NCBI RefSeq assembly: GCF_022095675.1
Contig: NZ_JAHYSG010000067.1
Coordinates: 1 to 64,000, forward strand
From: Dactylosporangium sp. AC04546
Lineage (GTDB): Bacteria > Actinomycetota > Actinomycetes > Mycobacteriales > Micromonosporaceae
DNA length: 64,000 nucleotides
Direction of reading: 5' to 3'
The notes under the pieces were generated by a model. It was not told the DNA's origin. It did no database searches and saw nothing but the letters and a program-made list of their open reading frames with translations. Of the stretch, positions 24,448 to 34,784 are shown in pieces; the first letter of the stretch is position 1, and every line of letters starts with the position of its first letter. A program made the translations under genes and the position numbers.

Positions 24448-26067
24448 GTGCACACCCCGGCACCACGGCACGCGTTCAGCCGCCGCGACTTCCTGCGGTA
24501 CTCCGGCGCGCTCGGCGCGGCCGCGACGATCAGCTCCACGCTCGCCGCCTGCGGCGGCCCCGCCTCCACCAGCTCGTCCGGCGGTGGCGGCGACAAGGAT
24601 CTCATCACCGCCGTCATCGGCTACGGCAACGACCAGAGCTGGGACCCGACGATGACGGCCTCGGCGTTCTCGATGGCCGCCAACGTCCACATCTACGAGG
24701 GCCTGCTCGACACCGACCCGATCACCCGCCAGCCGTACCCGGCCCTGGCCACCGCACTGCCCACCGACGTCAACGCCACGACCTGGAAGTTCACGCTCCG
24801 CGAGGGCGCCAAGTGGCACGACGACCAGCCGGTCACCGTCGACGACGTGCTGTTCACCTACGAGCGGGTGCTCGACCCGAAGGCCAACGTGCTCATCGGC
24901 TCGTTCTTCCGCTCCTGGCTGGAGACCGTGCGCAAGGTCGACGACCGCAGCGTCGAGCTGGTGTTCAAGTTCCCGTTCCCCGACGCCGTGCAGCGGCTCA
25001 CGATCGCGAAGATCATGCCGAAGCACGTGTTCGGCGTGGCCGGCGGCTGGGACGCCGCCAAGGGTGGCAAGGCGGTCGGGTCCGGGCCGTACAAGCAGGC
25101 CTCGCACCAGCCGAAGTCCAACACGACGTTCGAGGCGTACGCCGGCTACAACGGCCCCCGCCCGGCCACGGTCAAGAAGATGAACTGGCTCAGCATCGTC
25201 GACGCGTCCGCCCGCGTCGCGAAGATCTCCGGCGGCGCCGCCGAGGCGCAGATCGCCGACAACGTGCCCTACGCGAACATCGACCAGCTCACCAAGTCGG
25301 GGCTGAACGTCGAGGGCGGCAAGGGCATGAACCACATGTTCCTGATGTTCAACACCTCGGCCAAGCCGTTCGACGACGTCCGGGTCCGCCAGGCCCTGCT
25401 GTACGCCATCGACACCAAGAAGATGATCGACGTGGCGCTCAAGGGCCACGGGACGGCGTCGACGAGCTTCCTCAACCAGGACAACCCGTCGTACCAGAAG
25501 GCGGCGACCGTCTACGACTACAACCCCGACAAGGCCAAGGCGCTGCTCAGCGAGGCCGGCGTCAGCGGCCTCACGATCACGCTCATGGCGGTCAACGTCA
25601 GCTGGATCGCCGACTGCCTGCCGACCATCGCCAACTCGTGGGAGGCGGTCGGCATCAAGACCACCCTGCAGCCGCAGGACACCAGCGCGCTGTTCACCAA
25701 GATGGATCAGTCGCAGGGCTACCAGGTCGTCGCGGCGGCGTCCAACCCCAACCAGTTCGGCCTCGACGCCGACCTGATCATGCGGTACAACTACACGTCC
25801 GGCGGCACGTGGATGAAGTACACGAAATGGGACTCGAGCCCGGCCGCCAAGGACCTCTTCGCGAAGATGGACGCGGCCACCGCCGAGCCGGACCCGAAGA
25901 AGAAGCTCGACCTCGTGCACCAGTACCTCGACGTCATCGCCGAGCAGGCCGTGCTCTACCCGGTCGTGCACACCGAGCTCATGACGGCGTGGGACGCCAA
26001 GAAGCTCAGCGGGGTGCGGGCCCAGGGCTACCCCGGCATCAACCTCCTGCAGGCCAAGCGGGTCTAG
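24448..26067 (+). CDS. ABC importer substrate-binding lipoprotein (family 5, DppA/SatA-like)
   Basis: The 539-residue protein has a Tat signal (SRRDFLRYSGALGAA) with lipobox STLAAC, then an SBP_bac_5 fold with WDPTMTASAFSMAANVHIYEG, WKFTLREGAKWHDDQPVTVDDVLF (split here as two adjoining parts of the conserved block) and VRQALLYAIDTKKM. Family 5 proteins bind peptides, nickel, oligosaccharides or, in SatA of Haemophilus ducreyi, sialic acid. Given sialidases upstream and a NanA-type lyase downstream I predict sialic acid or a sialoside. GTG 24448 follows TAGGAGG. It is the first gene of a five-gene operon. Confidence 0.9.
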   Translation: MHTPAPRHAFSRRDFLRYSGALGAAATISSTLAACGGPASTSSSGGGGDKDLITAVIGYGNDQSWDPTMTASAFSMAANVHIYEGLLDTDPITRQPYPALATALPTDVNATTWKFTLREGAKWHDDQPVTVDDVLFTYERVLDPKANVLIGSFFRSWLETVRKVDDRSVELVFKFPFPDAVQRLTIAKIMPKHVFGVAGGWDAAKGGKAVGSGPYKQASHQPKSNTTFEAYAGYNGPRPATVKKMNWLSIVDASARVAKISGGAAEAQIADNVPYANIDQLTKSGLNVEGGKGMNHMFLMFNTSAKPFDDVRVRQALLYAIDTKKMIDVALKGHGTASTSFLNQDNPSYQKAATVYDYNPDKAKALLSEAGVSGLTITLMAVNVSWIADCLPTIANSWEAVGIKTTLQPQDTSALFTKMDQSQGYQVVAAASNPNQFGLDADLIMRYNYTSGGTWMKYTKWDSSPAAKDLFAKMDAATAEPDPKKKLDLVHQYLDVIAEQAVLYPVVHTELMTAWDAKKLSGVRAQGYPGINLLQAKRV

Positions 26068-26128
26068 GACAGGCGCCCGCGCCGGCCATCACCGGCGCGG
26101 GCCGCCGCAGGAGGAAAGGAGACCCAAG

Positions 26129-27087
26129 GTGGCCATGGTCGTCCGGATGCTCGTGCGCCGGCTGCTCATCCTCGTGCCGCTGCTGCTCGGCGTCATCGCG
26201 TTCGTCTTCATCATCATGCGCTTCTCCGACAGCAAGCCGGAGTACGCGTACTTCCAGGGCGCCAACCCGACCCCGGAGCAGATCCGGCAGTTCCAGGAGG
26301 AGAACGGGCTGCTGGACCCGCTGCCGGTGCGCTACGTGCGGTTCGTCGGCGACCTGCTGCACGGCGACATGGGCACCAGCGTGCTGACCAAGGCGCCGGT
26401 GCTCGACTCGGTGTCCACCGCGCTGCCGCTCACCGTCCAGCTGACCCTGCTCGGGCTGCTCGTCGCCGTGGTGCTCGCGATGCTGTTCGGCGTCACCGCG
26501 GCCATCTTCCGGGACCGGTGGCCCGACCAGCTGATCCGCCTGGTCTCGCTGATCGGCGTGGCCGCGCCCGCGTTCTGGCTGGCGTTGCTGATGATTCAGT
26601 ACCTCGCCGTCGGCCGCGGCTGGTTCCCCACCGGCGGCTACATCAACCCGGCCGACTCGTTCAGCGGCTGGCTGCGCTCGATGACGCTGCCCGCGCTGTC
26701 CCTGTCGCTGCCGGTCGCCGCCCAGCTGACCCGGATCATCCGCACGTCGATGGTCGAGGAGTTGGACAAGGACTACGTGCGCACGGCGATCGGCAGCGGC
26801 CTGCCGCCGGTCGTGGTCGTCGGCCGCAACGTGCTGCGCAACGCCCTCATCACCCCGCTCACCGTGCTCGGCCTGCGGGTCGGCTACCTGCTCGGCGGCG
26901 CCGTCGTCATCGAGCAGATCTACTCGCTGCCCGGCATGGGCCAGCTCATGATCAACGCCGTGCGGGACGGCGACCCGGCCGTCGTGCAGGGCGTCGTGCT
27001 CACCATCGCGGTCGGCTTCGTCGTCGTGAACCTCGTCGTCGACGTGCTGTACCTCATCGTCAACCCCCGACTCAGGAGCGCCGCCTG

Positions 27088-27088
<1 letters not shown>
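26129..27088 (+). CDS. ABC importer permease (DppB/SatB-like)
   Basis: The 319-residue membrane protein has an N-terminal TM helix (MLVRRLLILVPLLLGVIAFV), a large outside loop and five more TM helices. The EAA-like docking motif reads TAIGSGLPPVVVVGRNVLRN, followed by GYLLGGAVVIEQIYSLPGMG, a DppB signature. GTG 26129 is used behind GGAGGAAAGGA (ATG 26135 is a possible alternative). It forms the channel with the permease half of the next gene, whose ATG overlaps this stop. Confidence 0.9.
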
Positions 27089-29006
<1,918 letters not shown>

Positions 29007-29010
<4 letters not shown>

Positions 29011-30017
29011 CCGCGCTCCTGGACCTCAGCGACGTGCACGTCGTGCACAAGGCCCGCACCGGCGGGGTGTTCCGCCGCGACCGGGTGTACGCGCTCACCG
29101 GCGCCGACCTCACCGTCGGCCCGGGGGAGACGGTCGGCATCGTCGGCGAGTCCGGCTGCGGCAAGTCGACCCTCGCCCGGGTCCTCGTCGGGCTCCAGCG
29201 GCCCACCGCCGGCACCGTGCGGTTCCGCGGCGACGACATCTGGGCCCTGCCCGCCGACCGGCGCCGCCGGATGATCGGCGCGAGCACCGGCATGGTGTTC
29301 CAGGACCCTTCGACCGCGCTCAACCGCCGCCTGCCGGTCCGGCAGATCCTGCGCGACCCGCTCGACGTGCACCGCCGCGGTACCGCCGGGGAACGCGACG
29401 AGCGCGTCCGCGAACTCCTGCGGCTGGTCGGCCTGCCGGCGAGCGCCGCCGACGTGCTGCCGGGCCAGCTGTCCGGCGGCCAGCGGCAGCGGGTCGCCAT
29501 CGCGCGGGCCCTCGCCCTGGACCCGGATCTGCTCATCGCCGACGAGCCGACCAGCGCGCTGGACGTGTCGGTCCGCGCACAGATCCTCAACCTGCTGCTC
29601 GACCTGCGGGAACGGCTGAACCTGGCGCTGGTGTTCGTGTCGCACGACATCCAGACCGTCCGGCGCATGAGCGACCGGGTCATCACGATGTACCTCGGGC
29701 GCATCGTCGAGCAGGCGCCGGCCACGGCGGTACCGGCGGGCGCCCGCCATCCGTACACCCGGGCGCTGTTCTCGGCCACGCCGGGCCTGCTCGACCCGAT
29801 CGACCCGATCCCGCTCGTCGGCCCGGTGCCGTCGGCGACCCGGCCGCCGAGCGGGTGCCCGTTCCGGACCCGCTGCTGGAAGGCGGACGAGACCTGCGCC
29901 GGCGCGATGCCGCCGGCCGAGCACGAGGCGGACGGGCACGCCTTCCGCTGCTACCACCCGGTGCGCGACGGAGCCACCGACCGTGAACTGATCAGCCAAG
30001 CACAGGAGCGCACATGA
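29007..30017 (+). CDS. ABC importer ATPase (DppF-like)
   Basis: The 336-residue ATPase has Walker A GESGCGKST, signature [15 protein letters not shown], Walker B LLIADEPTSALD, switch SHDIQTVRRMSD and the C-terminal cysteine motif (CPFRTRCWKADETC) found in the oligopeptide subgroup. It pairs with the ATPase half of the fused subunit to give a heterodimer. ATG 29007 overlaps the previous stop and its own stop overlaps the lyase start, so transport and catabolism are coupled. Confidence 0.93.
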
Positions 30018-30943
30018 GCACCGCCACCGCACTGACCGGCGTCATCCCGCCGGTGTGCACCCCGCTGACGCCGGACTTCGCCGTCGACACCGCGTCGCTG
30101 ACCCGGCTGCTCGACCACCTGCTGGCCGGCGGGGTCGACGGGCTGTTCGTCCTCGGCTCGACGTCGGAGGTGGCGTACCTGCCCGACGCGCACCGCCGGG
30201 TCGTCCTCGACACCGTCGTCGGCCATGTCGCCGGGCAGGTGCCGGTGCTGGCCGGCGTCATCGACATGACGACCCTGCGGGTGCTCGACCACGTGCGGGC
30301 CGCGGTCGACGCGGGCGTCGACGGGCTCGTCGCGACCGCGCCGTTCTACGCCCGCACTCACCCGGTCGAGATCGCGCTGCACTTCCGGACCATCGCCGCC
30401 GCTGCCGGGCTCCCGCTGTACGCCTACGACCTGCCGGTCTCCGTGCACTCCAAGCTGCCCGGCGACCTGCTGCTCGACCTGGCCGGCGAGGGCGTCCTGG
30501 CCGGGCTGAAGGACTCCAGCGGCGACGAGGGCGGCTTCCGCAACGTGCTGCTCGGCCGGCGCGAGCGCGACGGGCTGGCCGGCTTCAGCGTGCTGACCGG
30601 CTCGGAGCTCACCGTCGACTCGGCGCTGTGGATGGGCGCCGACGGCGTGGTGCCCGGCCTCGGCAACGTCGACCCGCACGGGTACACGCGCCTCTACCGG
30701 GCCGCGGCCGCCGGTGACTGGGCCGCGGCCCGCACCGAGCAGGAGCGCCTGGTGCGGCTCTTCGACCTGGTCACCGTCGGCCGCGGCCGGATGGGCCACG
30801 GCTCCTCCGCGCTGGGCGCCTTCAAGGCCGCCCTCTACCTGCGTGGGGTCATCGCCCACCCGACGACCGCGGTGCCACAGATCCCGCTCGATGACGCGGA
30901 GATCGCCGCCGTCGGGAAGTATCTGGCAGCCGCAGGTCTTTGA
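30014..30943 (+). CDS. DapA/NanA-family lyase, predicted N-acetylneuraminate lyase
   Basis: The 309-residue TIM-barrel class I aldolase keeps the Schiff-base lysine (Lys166 in LAGLKDSSGD) and the catalytic tyrosine (Tyr138 in LYAYDLPV); their 28-residue spacing equals that of known NanA. The substrate-carboxylate loop is GSTSE (residues 49-53) instead of the usual GTTGE or GSTGE. The family includes dihydrodipicolinate synthase, sialic-acid lyase and sugar-acid aldolases; the sialidases and importer argue for cleavage of sialic acid to ManNAc and pyruvate. No NanE or NanK lies in the window, so later steps would be encoded elsewhere. Its 3' end overlaps the convergent acyltransferase gene by 95 bp. 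Confidence 0.85.
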   Translation: MSTATALTGVIPPVCTPLTPDFAVDTASLTRLLDHLLAGGVDGLFVLGSTSEVAYLPDAHRRVVLDTVVGHVAGQVPVLAGVIDMTTLRVLDHVRAAVDAGVDGLVATAPFYARTHPVEIALHFRTIAAAAGLPLYAYDLPVSVHSKLPGDLLLDLAGEGVLAGLKDSSGDEGGFRNVLLGRRERDGLAGFSVLTGSELTVDSALWMGADGVVPGLGNVDPHGYTRLYRAAAAGDWAAARTEQERLVRLFDLVTVGRGRMGHGSSALGAFKAALYLRGVIAHPTTAVPQIPLDDAEIAAVGKYLAAAGL

Positions 30944-32114
30944 GGGTCAGCGCCCGGCGCTCGACCAGGTGCCAGGACACCGCCGCGAGCGCCACGGTCA
31001 GGGCCAGGCTGATGCTGGTGTAGGCCGCGTAGCCCCACGCGCTGACCCCGAGCGTGGCCAGCACCTGCTGGACGACGAACCCGTAGATGTAGATGCCGTA
31101 GGAGTAGTCGTCGGTCGCCCCGATCCGGCGCAGCCGCCGCGGCATCCGCACCGCGGCCCAGACCAGCAGGTAGGCCAGCGCCGGGAAGCCGGCGACGAAG
31201 AACCCGCCCAACAGCAGGCTCGCCGCCAGGGCCACCGTGCAGACGGCGGCCAGCTCGTCGCTGATCGGGACGCGCTCGCGGTACAACTCGATGGTGGCCC
31301 CCATCAGGAACAGGGCGCCCAGGTGGATCAGCCACTGCACCGACACGGTGCCGAGCAGCGGCAGCACGACCGCGCTGTAGTACTCCGACGGCGGCCCGGT
31401 CGGGATCCACCCGCGCAGCTGGTCGGCGACCACGAAGCCGAACAGCACCCCGGCCAGCGCCGGCACCAGCCACCGCGCGCGGCGCAGCACCGCGGTCACG
31501 GCCAGCACGGCGACGGCGGCGTAGCAGGTCGTCTCGTAGATGAGTGACCACAGCGCGCCGTCGAAGACGCTGGTGCCGCCGATCTGCCGGCCCCACGGGG
31601 TGTCCGCCAGGAGGTCGTGGATGCCGTACTGCCGGACGCCCGTGAACCAGTTGCCCGTCACGTACTGCATCGGCCCCTTGGGCCCGCCCCAGAACCCGGC
31701 GAGCGTGCCGCGCTCGTACAGCGCGACAAGTGGCGCGACGACGAACGCCGTCACCAGCAGACAGACCCACAGTCCCGGCAGGATCCGCAGGGCCCGGTGC
31801 CAGGCGAAGCGGACCACGCCGGTGCGGCGGGCGGACCGGGTGATGAGCAGCCCGGAGATGACGAAGAAGCCGTAGACGGCCAGGGTGCCGATGTTGGTCT
31901 GGCCGTGGAACACGGTGGTGCCGAGGTCCTCCCAGCCGAAGCCGAGCGATCCGGCGTGGTCGAAGACGACGGCGAGGGCCAGCAGCAGCCGCAGCGCGCC
32001 GATGCCGTTGTCCCTGCCGTGCCATTCGGTTTCCAAGGTGTACCGCTGGTGCCGCTCGATGGCGGGCACTTCGCGGGCATGCGGAATCGCCCGCCCGCCG
32101 GCGGTTGTAGACAT
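30849..32114 (-). CDS. acyltransferase 3 family membrane protein
   Basis: The 421-residue protein has about ten TM helices and family motifs near the N terminus (GALRLLLALAVVFDHAGSLG with the catalytic-type His, and YGFFVISGLLITRS with ARRTGVVRFAWHRALRILPG). OafA/acyltransferase 3 enzymes move acetyl or other acyl groups to sugars, lipids or antibiotics at the membrane. The C-terminal 30 residues are basic and encoded inside the convergent lyase gene. O-acetylation of a surface glycan is possible but the sequence does not show the substrate. Confidence 0.85.
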   Translation of the reverse strand: MSTTAGGRAIPHAREVPAIERHQRYTLETEWHGRDNGIGALRLLLALAVVFDHAGSLGFGWEDLGTTVFHGQTNIGTLAVYGFFVISGLLITRSARRTGVVRFAWHRALRILPGLWVCLLVTAFVVAPLVALYERGTLAGFWGGPKGPMQYVTGNWFTGVRQYGIHDLLADTPWGRQIGGTSVFDGALWSLIYETTCYAAVAVLAVTAVLRRARWLVPALAGVLFGFVVADQLRGWIPTGPPSEYYSAVVLPLLGTVSVQWLIHLGALFLMGATIELYRERVPISDELAAVCTVALAASLLLGGFFVAGFPALAYLLVWAAVRMPRRLRRIGATDDYSYGIYIYGFVVQQVLATLGVSAWGYAAYTSISLALTVALAAVSWHLVERRALTLKDLRLPDTSRRRRSPRHRAGSVAPRSSGGR

Positions 32115-32165
32115 GGGTGCGCTCCGATTGTGGGGTGACGTCCGGTCAGGGGGCTGGGCAGCCCT

Positions 32166-32603
32166 CTACAGACGCCACACCTGCAGCGATGCGCGACCGG
32201 GTCGCTCACCGGCGCGCGTGTCCGGTTTATCGGACTTGGCGGCGATGGCGAGCACAGGGTGCGCGGACGTGGCAGGCCCCTCGGCGCTCATGGCGCTCAC
32301 CGGCTGCTGCTGGTGCACCGGCGAGCCCACGGTGTGCATGAGGCGATGCTTGCGGCCGACGTGCCGGTGATGGTGGCGCACCTGCGCGGCCCGGGCCTCC
32401 GCCGGCACCGCGCGGCCTTCGCGGCCGTCCTGCAGGGCCTCGTCGGCGTGGATGAGGGCCTGGACCGCGGCGTCCGCCCGGACGTGCGCGAACGCGAGGT
32501 GCGCGGCCCGGGCGACGGCGAACGGCACCCCGATGAGCAACGCGACAAGCAGCAGCAGGACCAGCCCGCCCCCGAGTCGCGTCTGCCGCGTCGCCCCCCG
32601 CAC
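32166..32603 (-). CDS. small His-rich single-TM protein, function unknown
   Basis: A GTG at 32603 opens a 145-residue frame with strong G/C third-position bias. It has one N-terminal TM helix (GGGLVLLLLVALLIGVPFAV), a helical Ala-rich stretch (ADAAVQALIHADEALQDG) and a histidine cluster (VRHHHRHVGRKHRLMH). The C terminus is Pro/Ala-rich and may be disordered. No ribosome site is evident. I do not recognise a family; metal binding is possible from the His cluster. Confidence 0.5.
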   Translation of the reverse strand: MRGATRQTRLGGGLVLLLLVALLIGVPFAVARAAHLAFAHVRADAAVQALIHADEALQDGREGRAVPAEARAAQVRHHHRHVGRKHRLMHTVGSPVHQQQPVSAMSAEGPATSAHPVLAIAAKSDKPDTRAGERPGRASLQVWRL

Positions 32604-32762
32604 GTAGTCGATGTTGACTGCTGCGTCGCCACCCTTGTGTCGTAAACCCGTCAGCGAGCGAAGGGTTCATCCCGGCGTCACACAGCGTCCGGTGCCCCCT
32701 CACACAGCGCCCGCAGACCGCTCACCCGGTTTCCGTCACCGCGCGGAGCGGACTTCGGGCAT
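32604..32762. other. intergenic region, no gene seen
   Basis: I looked here for a signal peptide belonging to the GH12 remnant and found none in any frame. The stretch holds no convincing promoter, palindrome or RNA. Confidence 0.5.
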
Positions 32763-33395
32763 GTGGGCGACGACACGACCCAGTGCATCACCGTCACCGG
32801 CAACGGCTTCACGCTCACCCGGTCCGACCACAACAAGCCCACGAACGGCGCCCCCGGGTCGTACCCGTCGGTCTACGCCGGCTGCCACTGCGGCAACTGC
32901 TCCGCCGGCAGCGGCCTGCCTTTGCCCGTGTCGGCCGCCGGGTTCCGCGACGTCGCCACCAGCGTGGCTATGAGCTTCGCGGGCGGGCAGTGGGACGCCG
33001 CGTACGACATCTGGTTCGACCCGACGCCGCGCACCGACGGGCAGAACACCGGCGCCGAGCTTATGGTGTGGCTCAACCACGTCGGCGCGCCGCAGCCCGT
33101 CGGGTCCCGCGTCGCGACCTTGAGCCTGGCCGGCGGCACGTGGGACGTGTGGTTCGCCAACATCGGGTGGAACGTCGTGTCCTACGTTCGTACGAGCGGT
33201 ACCGGATCGATCTCCTTCGCGGTCCACGACTTCTACGACGACATGCTGCGGCGCGGCTACGCCCAGCCGAGCTGGTATCTCACCAGCGTCCAGGCCGGCT
33301 TCGAGCCGTGGCGGGGCGGCGCGGGCCTGGCGGTCACCAACTTCAGCTACACCACCAGCGGCGGGCCGTCGTCCCAGGCGATCGTGGGCCAGGGC
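32763..33395 (+). pseudogene. N-terminally truncated GH12 endoglucanase
   Basis: The frame encodes most of a GH12 cellulase: TQCITVTGNGFTLTRSD, SYPSVYAGCHCGNCSAGS, YDIWFDPTPRTDGQN, nucleophile Glu in GAELMVWLNH, RGYAQPSWYLTSVQAGF and acid/base Glu in the following EPW. Both catalytic glutamates are kept, but the signal peptide and first strand are missing; sequence similarity starts abruptly at GDDTTQ. After YTTSGGPSSQ the frame runs on into unrelated code, so the linker and CBM expected at the C terminus are also lost. An unexported GH12 enzyme would be useless, so I call it a pseudogene. Confidence 0.7.
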
Positions 33396-33429
33396 CACGG
33401 CGTCGAACCGTCAGCTCGCCACGGACGCC

Positions 33430-33698
33430 CTGGGTCGTCGGGGACGAGCCGCCGGCGCGGGCGGCGCTGCTGCTGGGCATCACCCGGCACGACCCCGACG
33501 GAGAGCTGCTGCGCGCCGCGGCGATCGGGCCCGCGGCGGCGGCGTTCGCCAGCCCGGCGAGGCTGCCGAGTCCCTGGTCGGCGGCCCGGCGGCCGACGCG
33601 CTGCGGCCGAGTGGGCCGTGCCGATGGCGCTCAGCGAGATCGGGGCGCCCGCCGCGGCCCGCCCTGCGCCGGGCCGCCGTGGTCGCGCTCGGTGGCTG
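33430..33698 (+). pseudogene. degenerate HEAT-like fragment
   Basis: Pieces in three different frames read ARAALLLGITRHDPDGELL followed by RAAAI, then EAAESLVGG, AEWAVPMALSEIGAPA and LRRAAVVALGG before a stop at 33697-33699. They look like helices of a HEAT-type or similar repeat protein broken by several small indels. The fragment separates the GH12 remnant from the next intact gene. Confidence 0.35.
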
Positions 33699-33716
33699 AT
33701 CGAGTACTCTGCTCGG

Positions 33717-34655
33717 GTGCCGTTCGCCCTGCCCCCGTGTGAGCCCGGAGGCCTCGACCGGGCGGCCGTCGCGGCCTCGATCGCCGCCTGGGTGACCTCG
33801 CCCGAGCTGGCCGCGCTGGCCGCGCACTTCGACGGTGAGCTGCCCGACGCGCCGCCCGCCGACGTGCTGGAGTGGGCGGCCGGCTTCTCCGCCGTGTGGG
33901 ACTTCCGCGGCGGCGTCAAGGAGCGCTTCGACACCGCCCGCGTCGACTACGGCCCGGAGCTCGACGGCCGGCTGCGCGCCCTCATCCACGAGCTCGGCCT
34001 CGGCGGCCACGACCAGCCCTCGCGCGACGCCTACGACCACGTCGTCGTGCTCGGCGGCGGCATCCGGATCACGCTCGGCCGGGTCGACTACACGGCCCGC
34101 CTGCTCGCCGAGGGCCTCCGCACACGCACGGTCGCCGGGCTGGGCAGCCTCCGCCGGCGCGACGATCGTGAGGACCGCGAGGCCGTCCGGCTGGGCCTCG
34201 GCACCGTCGACACCGAGGCCGACATGGTGATGACGGGGTTTCAGCGGTACCTCCGACTGCCCGACCCGACCGCCGAGCGCCACGGCGACGGGTGGTGGCA
34301 CCGCACCTGGTCGGACCGGCCGGTCGGCGACGTGCACGTGCTGGCCGCCGCCTCGACCCGCCCGGGCCGGCGCGCGAACACCGCCGACACGCTGATCGGC
34401 TGGGCCGAGCACATCGGCCCGCCGGCGCCGTCGGACCGGCTCCTGCTCGTGACGAACGACCCGTACGTCCGCCACCAGCACTGCGACGCCGTCCGCCTGC
34501 TCGGCGCGCGGTACGGCTGCGGCATCGAGACCATCGGCATCGACGCGAAGGCGATCGAGGCCTGGCACCGCCCGCTGAGCACGACCGAGCTGCTCCAGGA
34601 CCTCCGCTCGGCGATCCTCGCCTCCCGCAATTTGTACGTGGCCTGCACGGCCTGA
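33717..34655 (+). CDS. conserved hypothetical protein, possibly DUF218-like fold
   Basis: A GTG at 33717 (MPFALPPCEPGGLDRAAVAA) opens 312 residues with good codon bias. After a helical N-terminal part (ELAALAAHFDGELPDAPPAD) comes an alpha/beta region with YDHVVVLGGGIRITLGRVDY, RTRTVAGLGSLRRR, EADMVMTGFQRYL, HVLAAASTRPGRRANTADTL and RLLLVTNDPYVRHQHCDAVR. The order (VVLGGG, an N-T pair, then LVTND) resembles DUF218/YdcF proteins, but I am not sure. The long frame that continues upstream into the GH12 remnant is accidental. A strong hairpin follows. Confidence 0.65.
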   Translation: MPFALPPCEPGGLDRAAVAASIAAWVTSPELAALAAHFDGELPDAPPADVLEWAAGFSAVWDFRGGVKERFDTARVDYGPELDGRLRALIHELGLGGHDQPSRDAYDHVVVLGGGIRITLGRVDYTARLLAEGLRTRTVAGLGSLRRRDDREDREAVRLGLGTVDTEADMVMTGFQRYLRLPDPTAERHGDGWWHRTWSDRPVGDVHVLAAASTRPGRRANTADTLIGWAEHIGPPAPSDRLLLVTNDPYVRHQHCDAVRLLGARYGCGIETIGIDAKAIEAWHRPLSTTELLQDLRSAILASRNLYVACTA

Positions 34656-34660
34656 CCTGA

Positions 34661-34723
34661 GGCCTGCGCCTGGCGCCGCGTCACGGTGTGTCCGCCCGCG
34701 GCGCCTCCCCGTAGGCGCAGGCC
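34661..34723 (+). terminator. large GC-rich hairpin terminator
   Basis: The left arm GGCCTGCGCCTGGCGCCGCG (34661-34680) pairs with CGCGGCGCC (34697-34705) and AGGCGCAGGCC (34713-34723), the right arm being interrupted by a 7-nt bulge. It lies 5 bp after the upstream stop. Confidence 0.8.
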
Positions 34724-34772
34724 CCGGGGACTGTACGAATCGGCTCGATAAAAAACCGATACGTCTGGTAGA

Positions 34773-34778
34773 TAGGGT
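34773..34778 (+). promoter_or_regulatory. -10 box giving a leaderless SARP transcript
   Basis: TAGGGT lies 6 bp before the GTG at 34785, so transcription would start at the start codon itself. The upstream 34748-34776 region (GATAAAAAACCGATACG) is strikingly AT-rich here. Confidence 0.5.
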
Positions 34779-34784
34779 CGGTGG

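Noticed and set aside
32763-34655. One 630-residue GH12-fusion protein
   Set aside because: The frame joins GH12 to an unrelated protein through mixed-frame remnant code; similarity is lost between 33395 and 33717.
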